Source of the DNA: Chitinophagaceae bacterium
GTDB lineage: Bacteria > Bacteroidota > Bacteroidia > Chitinophagales > Chitinophagaceae
Length of the DNA stretch: 7,007 nucleotides
Direction: 5' to 3'
Assembly: GCA_025351145.1 (NCBI GenBank)
Contig: JANXWM010000764.1
Span: 1 to 7,007 of the forward strand
A program made the translations under genes and the position numbers. Positions within the stretch are counted from its first letter, which is position 1. Each line of letters opens with the position of its first letter. A model generated the notes under the pieces. That model ran no database searches and was not told the origin of the DNA. It saw only the letters and a list, made by a program, of their open reading frames with translations. Positions 1 through 5,050 of this stretch are shown one piece after another.

Positions 1-1
1 G

Positions 2-118
2 GTAACCTTAAGAATTTGCAATGAATATAAACAGGCTGTTGTTCCGTAGGGCGGTCTCTCCAATATTGTTAATAGTGCTACTGCAAATGCACAGGAAATT
101 GCTATATCGCTTGAAAGA
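2..118 (+). pseudogene. Interrupted N-terminal part of the GlcD/D2HGDH-type oxidase gene
   Basis: This stretch is in the same frame as the reading frame that opens at 119, and it reads as the family's expected N-terminal FAD-binding region: VTLRICNEYKQAVVP, then a TAG stop at 47-49, then GGLSNIVNSATANAQ and EIAISLER leading into the ATG at 119. Related oxidases have P(Q/R)GGxTGxxGG here, the loop that holds the FAD pyrophosphate. CAG to TAG is a single transition that explains the stop. The glycine positions after it read Asn, Asn and Ser instead of Gly, all reachable by G-to-A changes. Frame continuity on both sides of the stop argues against an unrelated upstream gene. The true start lies to the left of the window. 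A sequencing error could explain the stop but not the lost glycines. Confidence 0.7.
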
Positions 119-1234
119 ATGAATGCGATTCAACAGGTTGACAACATCAATCAATTTGTGGAAGTTGAAGCAGGTGTGATACTCGAAAATTTACATCAAA
201 AAGTAAAAGAAAGTGGCTTTATTTTTCCTTTAGACCTGGGCGCCAAAGGCAGTTGTATGATTGGTGGAAATATAGCTACCAATGCAGGTGGCTTGCAGGC
301 TTTGCGATATGGCGTTATGCGCAATCTTGTGTTGGGGCTGGAAGTGGTTTTAGCAGATGGAACCATCCTCAATAATTTAAACCCCGTTTTAAAAAACAAT
401 ACTGGTTATGATCTGAAGCATTTGTTTATCGGTTCGGAAGGAACACTTGGTATTATTACCCGTGCTATTCTTAAATTAAATCCAGCCCCTGCATTTTTCT
501 CTACTGCTTTTATTGCGCTTGAAAATTTTGAGAATAGCAGGGAATTACTCAACAGGGCAAAAATATTTTTTGGCGATAAACTCACTTCATTTGAAATTTT
601 ATGGCCTGCATTTTACCGCCTGCTTACCAACGAAAATTCGGGCAATAAAAAAGTGATGCCCGATAATTACCCTTTGTATGTGCTGACTGAAATTGCCGGT
701 TCTGACCGTGCTATCCCATTTCAAATGGAAGTGTTTTTAGAATCTGCACTCAACGACAATATTGTAGTCGATGCAGTTTTTGTGCAGCAGCAGGAAGACA
801 GAAAACAGTTCTGGCAAATACGTGAAAACATTGATCATATCCTGGTGCAGCATAACCCCATCTTTAACTTTGATGTAAGTTTACCCGTTTCTGAAATGGA
901 ACAGTATGTGGCCAAAGTAGATGCTGAATTGAAACAAAATTTCAGTGTTGTTTACAACTACGTTTTTGGCCACATGGGCGATGGCAACCTTCATTTAATG
1001 ATCAATTGCGGCGAGGGAAATACCGATGCCAAAGAGCTGGTTGAAAAAATTGTTTATGCAGCTTTACCATCAACGCACAGCTCTGTCTCCGCCGAGCATG
1101 GCATTGGCTTAACAAAGAAAAAATGGCTCCCCTTTTCAAGGTCGCCACAGGAAATTGCAGTAATGAAATCGATTAAAAATGTATTAGACCCCAACAATAT
1201 TATGAACCCGGGAAAAATATTTTACTGCTATTGA
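119..1234 (+). CDS. FAD-linked oxidase, GlcD / D-2-hydroxyglutarate dehydrogenase-like, truncated reading frame (probable pseudogene)
   Basis: The family oxidises 2-hydroxy acids (glycolate, D-lactate, D-2-hydroxyglutarate) to 2-oxo acids through FAD. The sequence shows the end of the FAD_binding_4 (PCMH-type) domain at about residues 1-120, including GSCMIGGNIATNAGG (44-58), LGLEVVLADG (72-81) and IGSEGTLGIIT (104-114). The FAD-oxidase C-terminal domain follows, with the metal-site motif GHMGDGNLH (284-292) and SVSAEHGIG (322-330), ending in the typical DPNNIMNPGKIF. His285, His292 and Glu326 match the zinc ligands known from human D2HGDH. The ATG at 119 is only the first Met after an in-frame TAG at 47-49; the homology continues upstream of it. 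A protein begun here would lack the first part of the FAD domain, so it is unlikely to be active although the rest looks well conserved. The precise substrate cannot be told. The next gene converges from the right. Confidence 0.85.
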   Translation: MNAIQQVDNINQFVEVEAGVILENLHQKVKESGFIFPLDLGAKGSCMIGGNIATNAGGLQALRYGVMRNLVLGLEVVLADGTILNNLNPVLKNNTGYDLKHLFIGSEGTLGIITRAILKLNPAPAFFSTAFIALENFENSRELLNRAKIFFGDKLTSFEILWPAFYRLLTNENSGNKKVMPDNYPLYVLTEIAGSDRAIPFQMEVFLESALNDNIVVDAVFVQQQEDRKQFWQIRENIDHILVQHNPIFNFDVSLPVSEMEQYVAKVDAELKQNFSVVYNYVFGHMGDGNLHLMINCGEGNTDAKELVEKIVYAALPSTHSSVSAEHGIGLTKKKWLPFSRSPQEIAVMKSIKNVLDPNNIMNPGKIFYCY

Positions 1235-1259
1235 AGACCTTATTGAAAACATGGGTTTA

Positions 1260-1365
1260 TTTTTTTGACACAGGCATTTGTATTTCATAGCATCGTCCCT
1301 TGCGTCGCACCCTTGTACTGCATAACTTTTGGGATCTTTTACCTAAGCGTAGATACTGCATAAAC
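1260..1365 (+). repeat. Dispersed repeat copy R1 (class I)
   Basis: This is one of five copies of a repeat of about 105 bp in the window, and the only one in this gap between convergent genes. It opens with a T-run and GACACAGGCA (1260-1274), continues through TTTCATAGCATCG to the 21-nt core at 1300-1320 (containing GCGTCGC and CTTGTACTG), and after 15 nt reaches CTTTTACCTAAGCGTAGAT (1336-1354). It aligns almost without gaps to the copy at 4581-4687, sharing CTGCATAACTTTTGGGA immediately after or overlapping the end of the core. No open reading frame in it looks real. Confidence 0.8.
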
Positions 1366-1449
1366 TGGCACAAAATTTTTCGGCTTATCCTTGCATCGCA
1401 TTCAATAGTGAGTTCAACAATTGCTCTTTTGAACACAGTATTTTTACGC

Positions 1450-2427
1450 CTATTTTGCTGGGGTAATTAAAATGTTTCTATATTCTATTGGCCCGTGGTC
1501 CCCCTGAATATATAATGGCCCCGGTTCGCCTTCATTGCTGTTAATTGCGCCGCCGGTAATGCCCGGTATTTCACGGTTGCAGATAGTAGTTTTTCCATTC
1601 AATACAACGGTCAGCATTCTGCCCACCAGCGTTACATCATATGTTTGCCATTCTCCCGGTCCTTTGCCAGCCTGTACACTTGGCGCAAGGAACCCGTAAA
1701 CTGCACCCAACTGTTCTTTTGCCTGCTGCCCGGCTTCATCATCTTCAATCTGCAATTCATAGCGGCCGCGCAGGTACACCCCGCTGTTACTGCCTTTGGG
1801 AAAACGAAATTCTACATGAAGTTTAAAGTCATTAAAAGTTTCATCAGTTATAAGGTTTGCACCTGAGTGCGGGCTCTTTAAAATACCATTCGCAACGACC
1901 CATTGATTATCGCCTGTTGCATGCCAGCCTTTCAAATCCGTACCGTTGAATAATTGAACCTGTTTTCCCCAAACAGGTTCACCTTTGCGCTCCAGAGAAG
2001 GTGCACGCACTGCTGTAAAGTTGTATGTTTTTCCATCGCTGTATGTAATGGTGCCTGTAAGATTATCGCCTTGTACTGTTCCGTTAAACGATACGTCACC
2101 ATCGCCCTGTTCCCATTGCGGAGGAATAGAAAAGCTAACTTTCCCATCTTCAAAATTAACTTTTGAAACCGGGCGGGCACTCCCTCCTGTACCTACAAAT
2201 TCTCCCACTAACATCTTGTATCCTGAATGATGCACATCAAGCCAGGACGGAAGTTTTTTACCTGAAAAATCAATCGTAATATCCCATCTTCCTATAATAA
2301 CAGGAACATCGGCTCTTTTATGCCAAAGTTTATTTGCCTTAACTGTTGATACAGTAAAAAGTAAAATAAACAAGGTCATTAATGACAAACAGAAATAACG
2401 GAGTTTGATTGCAGAAACTTTTTTCAT
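1450..2427 (-). CDS. Exported DUF1080 (3-keto-disaccharide hydrolase-type) protein with lipocalin-like N-terminal domain
   Basis: A 325-residue protein ending in TAG. The start at 2425-2427 is preferred over an in-frame ATG 13 codons upstream because it gives a standard signal peptide: MKKVSAIKLR, a hydrophobic stretch to about residue 29, and a likely cleavage after VKA (31). Residues 42-145 form a beta-rich domain with a GxW motif (GRWDI, 46-50), then GSARPV and IPPQWEQ, resembling a small lipocalin-like barrel. Residues 155-325 are a DUF1080/PF06439 concanavalin-like domain: LFNGTDLKGW (159-168), NSGVYLRGRYELQI (214-227), GEWQTYDVT (258-266), GPLYIQGDHGPIEYRNI (303-319). DUF1080 members are extracytoplasmic, and some cleave 3-keto-glycosides; that activity is family knowledge, not shown here. 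No 3-dehydrogenase is adjacent. The gene is divergent from the PYROXD2-like gene. No Shine-Dalgarno motif is seen. Confidence 0.88.
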   Translation of the reverse strand: MKKVSAIKLRYFCLSLMTLFILLFTVSTVKANKLWHKRADVPVIIGRWDITIDFSGKKLPSWLDVHHSGYKMLVGEFVGTGGSARPVSKVNFEDGKVSFSIPPQWEQGDGDVSFNGTVQGDNLTGTITYSDGKTYNFTAVRAPSLERKGEPVWGKQVQLFNGTDLKGWHATGDNQWVVANGILKSPHSGANLITDETFNDFKLHVEFRFPKGSNSGVYLRGRYELQIEDDEAGQQAKEQLGAVYGFLAPSVQAGKGPGEWQTYDVTLVGRMLTVVLNGKTTICNREIPGITGGAINSNEGEPGPLYIQGDHGPIEYRNILITPAK

Positions 2428-2447
2428 ATAACTTTTTTTAGCGTCGC

Positions 2448-2482
2448 CCAATATACAGCAAAACAAAATAGATGTTCGTCAA
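2448..2482 (-). promoter_or_regulatory. Possible Bacteroidota-type promoter for the DUF1080 gene
   Basis: Read on the minus strand, TTG (2480-2482) is followed after 24 nt by TATATTGG (2448-2455), one mismatch from the TAnnTTTG -7 box known in Bacteroidota. It sits about 20 nt before the chosen start codon. The spacer is longer than the usual 17-23 nt, so this is a weak candidate. Confidence 0.25.
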
Positions 2483-2584
2483 AAAAAATATTTAAGCATG
2501 CAATATTTAGTTTCATTTTCACTTGTTAGTGTTGCCGCCAATAAAAGATAAAGATCAACCTCTATTACGGTAGCTTTTCAATTG

Positions 2585-2688
2585 TTATGTTACAGGCATT
2601 TGTATTTCATGGCATCGTACCTTGTGTCACTCACTTGTACGTTCTGAAATTTATTGAGCTTTTATCGCAGCGTAGATGGTGCACATAC
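2585..2688 (+). repeat. Dispersed repeat copy R2 (class II)
   Basis: This copy shares ACAGGCATTTGTATTTCAT with R1 exactly (2592-2610), followed by GGCATCG. The core at 2622-2642 is of the second type, with GTGTCAC and TCACTTGTACG. The downstream block CTTTTATCGCAGCGTAGAT (2659-2677) follows after 16 nt, the same architecture as R1 and R3. CGTAC (2616-2620) and GTACG (2637-2641) flank the core as an inverted repeat, which may let this copy fold or bind a dimeric protein. Confidence 0.8.
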
Positions 2689-2754
2689 CTCCAATTGTTT
2701 CTATTTTTTTTCCTGTGATTTAGTTGTCATTATTTTATTTAACCCATATTTTGC

Positions 2755-2854
2755 AGTTGGCTGTGGGGCTGTTCAAAAGCTCAGTTATATTCGGCAGTAC
2801 AAGTGTGCGACGCAACAGGTGATGCTATAAAAAACTGCTGCCGGGCTCAAAAAA
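2755..2854 (-). repeat. Dispersed repeat copy R4 (class I, inverted)
   Basis: Read on the minus strand this copy starts with TTTTTTGAGCCCGGCAG (2838-2854), identical to the 17 nt at 4582-4598 of R3. It then runs through TTTTTTATAGCATC to the core at 2795-2815 (GCGTCGCACACTTGTACTG). After 15 nt it reaches CTTTTGAACAGC, a diverged form of the downstream block. Its left boundary is uncertain because similarity fades below about 2765. Confidence 0.75.
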
Positions 2855-2928
2855 TTTCTATTGCAAAATTTGGTATTAACCGGTATAGAATAGTGCTCTC
2901 TTGATTCTTTTATGCACAATAAAACCTC

Positions 2929-2961
2929 TTTAATTTTCTTACAAGTTTTTTGTTAGCTTCG
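2929..2961 (+). promoter_or_regulatory. Possible -7 box for the PYROXD2-like gene
   Basis: TAGCTTCG (2954-2961) is one mismatch from TAnnTTTG and lies about 50 nt before the ATG at 3011. There is no good TTG at the -33 position, only a T-rich TTTAAT near 2929-2934, so support is weak. Confidence 0.25.
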
Positions 2962-3010
2962 CCTACCAACAGAAAGTTGAAAATTGTTAACTCAGGATAA
3001 AAATAATTTC

Positions 3011-4561
3011 ATGGAGAAAACAGTAGATGTAATTATTGCAGGCGCAGGCCATAACGGTCTTGTATCAGCGATACTCCTTGCCCGTGCGGGTTTAAAGGTG
3101 GTGGTGATTGAAGAAAAAGATGCGGTTGGTGGTGCGGCAAAAACTGAATTCCCATTCATAAAAGTACCAAGCCTTGGCACCAGTACCGGCGCTTACCTGC
3201 TTGGTGTAATGCCTCCCGAATTAATAAAAACCCTTGGCATTGAATTGCCGTTAATGCGCCGCGACCCTCATTATTTTCTGCCTACTACCGGAAAAAAATA
3301 TCTGCTGTTTGGTTCTGACAAAGAAGCCATGCGCAACCAGTTTATTTCTTTTTTTTCTGAAGATGACTGGCTGGCCAACCAGGCGCTGACGGAAGAAATC
3401 GGAAAGATCAGGGATGATATTGCACCTACCTGGCTGGAAGAACCATGCAGTATAGAAGAAACTGCTGATCGTTATGTTCGCCCCGAACTAAGAAAAATAT
3501 TTATTGATCTGTGCAGGAAGCCCGTGGGTGAATACATCGACCGTTTTGCATTTAAGAGCGATCTGGTTAAAGCGATGTATGCAGTAACGGATGGTTTTTC
3601 TGGTTTGTTTGGAAGTTGGGATACCCCCGGCTCAGGTATGAATTTCCTCGTGCATAATATGTGCCGCCTGCCCGGAAGCGATGGCACCTGGATGGTTGTA
3701 AAAGGCGGTATGGGTACCATTACAAAAACACTTGCAGATGCTGCCCGCAAAGCCGGGGCAGAAATTATTACCGGGAAAAAAGTAAGCTCTATCAATGTTT
3801 TGAACGATGTTTCTACAGGGGTTACTTTGGTTGATGGATCACAGGTTCATGCAAAAGCGGTGGTAGTAAATGCCGATCCATTTCGTCTCCAAAATCTTAT
3901 TGGAACGGATCATTTGCCTGCATCTTATAATGCACGAATTGAAAATTATAAACGCCCCGGTTCAACATTTAAAGTGAACCTTGCATTGAAAGGTTTGCCG
4001 AAATTTACCTGTCTGCCAGAAGACCGTGGGCAATACGGTACCACAATACATCTTTTACCCGATGAGCAGGATGTAATGCAAAGCCTCCGTGACGGATTCA
4101 ATGCTACAAAAGAAGGCAGACTAAATCCTTTCCCCACAATAGAATGGTACATACATACAACGGTTGATCCGTCGCTCAGGGATGCAGAAGGGCACCATAA
4201 TTCAGCGTTGTTTGTTCAATGGGTTCCTTACGAATTAACTGGTACAACCTGGGAGGCAGAAGAAGATCGTTATGTGAAACAACTGCTTTCTATATGCGAT
4301 CGTTTTGCGCCTGGTACAAGCGATCTTGTGGCCGATACATTTCCGTTGCATCCAAAGAAAATTGAAAGCCATTTTGGTATAACGCTTGGGCATATTCATC
4401 ACGTCGATAACACCTTTGGTTTCTCTGACCGTCTGCCATATACCACGCCTGTGCAGGGAGTGTATTCGGCGAGTGCCGGAACGCATCCTGCGGGTTCGGT
4501 AATTGGCTGCGCCGGGCACAATGCAGCGAACCGTTTGCTTAAAGATCTTGGGATTAAATAA
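3011..4561 (+). CDS. PYROXD2 / phytoene-desaturase-like FAD-dependent oxidoreductase
   Basis: A 516-residue flavoprotein of the COG1233 superfamily, close in layout and length to PYROXD2. The ATG at 3011 is chosen because MEKTVDVIIAGAGHNG places the dinucleotide fold directly at the N-terminus; a TTG nine codons upstream adds only a polar extension. The Rossmann motif GAGHNG is at 11-16, the acidic end of strand 2 at Glu34, and GG at 40-41. The central GSGMNFLVHNM and VVKGGMGTITKTLADAARKAGAEI segments match the family. The C-terminal FAD motif runs from PVQGVYSASAGTHPAG to CAGHNAANRLL (480-511), with Ala and Ser where relatives have Gly-Gly. The substrate is unknown: there is no phytoene synthase or other carotenoid gene beside it, so a carotenoid role is not supported. 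It is probably cytoplasmic, with no signal peptide, and is transcribed alone. Confidence 0.9.
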   Translation: MEKTVDVIIAGAGHNGLVSAILLARAGLKVVVIEEKDAVGGAAKTEFPFIKVPSLGTSTGAYLLGVMPPELIKTLGIELPLMRRDPHYFLPTTGKKYLLFGSDKEAMRNQFISFFSEDDWLANQALTEEIGKIRDDIAPTWLEEPCSIEETADRYVRPELRKIFIDLCRKPVGEYIDRFAFKSDLVKAMYAVTDGFSGLFGSWDTPGSGMNFLVHNMCRLPGSDGTWMVVKGGMGTITKTLADAARKAGAEIITGKKVSSINVLNDVSTGVTLVDGSQVHAKAVVVNADPFRLQNLIGTDHLPASYNARIENYKRPGSTFKVNLALKGLPKFTCLPEDRGQYGTTIHLLPDEQDVMQSLRDGFNATKEGRLNPFPTIEWYIHTTVDPSLRDAEGHHNSALFVQWVPYELTGTTWEAEEDRYVKQLLSICDRFAPGTSDLVADTFPLHPKKIESHFGITLGHIHHVDNTFGFSDRLPYTTPVQGVYSASAGTHPAGSVIGCAGHNAANRLLKDLGIK

Positions 4562-4580
4562 GGAGGATAGAGCGGTAGAT

Positions 4581-4687
4581 TTTTTTTGAGCCCGGCAGTT
4601 GATTTTTCATGGCATCGGCTGTTGCGTCGCACTCTTGTGCTGCATAACTTTTGGGAACTTTTATCGAAGCGGAGATAGTGCGTTAAC
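4581..4687 (+). repeat. Dispersed repeat copy R3 (class I)
   Basis: This is the most complete copy. It has a T-run with GAGCCCGGCAG (4581-4598), TTTTTCATGGCATCG, and the core at 4622-4642 (GCGTCGC, CTTGTGCTG). CATAACTTTTGGGA follows as in R1, then CTTTTATCGAAGCGGAGAT (4658-4676) and GTGCGTTAAC. It begins only 19 nt after the stop codon of the PYROXD2-like gene, so it is probably transcribed in that gene's 3' end. Confidence 0.8.
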
Positions 4688-4755
4688 AAGAGATAAATTT
4701 CGTTTGCAGGTAACGCTATGTGAGATGCAGGGTGAGAGCAATAACAGCAGCAAAA

Positions 4756-4788
4756 TACGCCAGCGACGTAACCTGTTTGTAGAAATAA
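4756..4788 (+). repeat. Hairpin plus AACCTGTTT module, first copy
   Basis: TACGCC (4756-4761) can pair with GACGTA (4765-4770) around an AGC triloop, with one mismatch. The hairpin overlaps and leads into AACCTGTTTGTAGAAATAA (4770-4788). The layout is the same as in the module 53 nt downstream, and the tails agree at 16 of 19 positions. Confidence 0.5.
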
Positions 4789-4807
4789 CCAAATCAAGAT
4801 ATTACCA

Positions 4808-4841
4808 TTGCCCCGGAGGGGCAACCTGTTTACAGCAATAA
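4808..4841 (+). repeat. Hairpin plus AACCTGTTT module, second copy
   Basis: TTGCCCC (4808-4814) and GGGGCAA (4818-4824) form a perfect 7-bp stem around a GGA triloop, followed by AACCTGTTTACAGCAATAA (4823-4841). The stem is strikingly GC-rich in AT-rich surroundings. There is no U-tract after it, so it is not a standard intrinsic terminator. I recall similar CCCCGGAGGGGCAACC sequences as common intergenic elements in Chitinophagaceae, but could not check this. Confidence 0.65.
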
Positions 4842-4875
4842 TTAATCGTAAAATTCAAAAAAGATATTTCTCATT

Positions 4876-4976
4876 AAAATACGCTTTCCCCCGCTTCGAT
4901 AAAGCCCCATTCATAATCCAACCGTACAAGTGAGTGACACAACAAAGTCGCCATAAAAAACTACTGCCAGTAAACA
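4876..4976 (-). repeat. Dispersed repeat copy R5 (class II, inverted)
   Basis: Read on the minus strand it shows TTACTGGCAGTAGTTTTTTA then TGGCGAC, the core at 4922-4942 (GTGTCACTCACTTGTACGG), and after 17 nt CTTTATCGAAGCGG (4891-4904). The core differs from R2 only at its last base. It faces R3 across about 190 bp. Confidence 0.75.
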
Positions 4977-5050
4977 TAATAAAAAAAATCTTTGCAGCTT
5001 TCTTTTAGCTGATAAAGCATACATTCATTTTTTGTAAAACTGCAACAACT

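Larger units (their letters stand above)
2428..3010. other. Divergent intergenic region holding a facing pair of repeats
   Basis: This 583-bp gap separates the divergent DUF1080 and PYROXD2-like genes. No coding region is supported in either strand. It holds repeat R2 on plus and R4 on minus, with their 3' ends facing across about 65 bp of T-rich sequence, and weak promoter-like boxes at each edge. The stretches 2483-2584 and 2855-2950 are AT-rich and show nothing further that I can recognise. Confidence 0.7.
4562..5050. other. Intergenic region with facing repeats and two hairpin modules
   Basis: This 489-bp gap lies between two plus-strand genes. No coding sequence is supported: the plus-strand ATG frame at 4599-4841 runs through repeat R3 and both hairpins and is an artefact. 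The content is R3 (plus), two hairpin-AACCTGTTT modules, R5 (minus), then about 75 AT-rich bases that should contain the promoter of the gene at 5051. TTG at 4992-4994 followed after 18 nt by TAAAGCAT is the best but poor candidate. Confidence 0.7.

Noticed and set aside
47..49. TAG read as a sense codon (Gln) in a recoded genome
   Set aside because: The DUF1080 gene ends with TAG at 1450-1452 right where its family normally ends, so TAG appears to be a true stop here, and the lost loop glycines independently suggest decay.
1390..1402. TTGCATCGCA as a sixth copy of the repeat core
   Set aside because: Only the first ten bases or so resemble the core; the CTTGTACTG part and both flanking blocks are missing.
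1412..1434. GTTCAA/TTGAAC hairpin between convergent genes as a terminator
   Set aside because: The stem is only 6 AT-rich base pairs with an 11-nt loop and no adjacent T-run on either strand, so it could easily be chance.
1641..2230. Several plus-strand and alternate-frame reading frames opposite the DUF1080 gene
   Set aside because: All overlap a well-supported family member and show no recognisable motifs of their own.
2428..2466. Upstream ATG start for the DUF1080 gene
   Set aside because: The extension MFCCILGDAKKSY would sit before a complete signal peptide beginning MKKVSAIKLR; the second Met is the more likely start.
2984..3010. Upstream TTG start for the PYROXD2-like gene
   Set aside because: It adds nine polar residues not expected before the Rossmann strand, whereas the ATG at 3011 starts directly at the conserved fold.
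1450..4561. A 3-keto-glycoside pathway formed by the DUF1080 protein and the PYROXD2-like oxidoreductase
   Set aside because: The genes are divergent and separated by 583 bp with repeats, and PYROXD2-like proteins are not known sugar 3-dehydrogenases.
4815..4820. GGAGGG as a ribosome binding site
   Set aside because: It lies in the loop and stem of a perfect hairpin, with no start codon of a credible gene at the right distance.
4599..4841. Small 80-codon plus-strand reading frame
   Set aside because: It runs through repeat R3 and both hairpin modules and its translation has no protein-like character; it is a by-product of the repeats.
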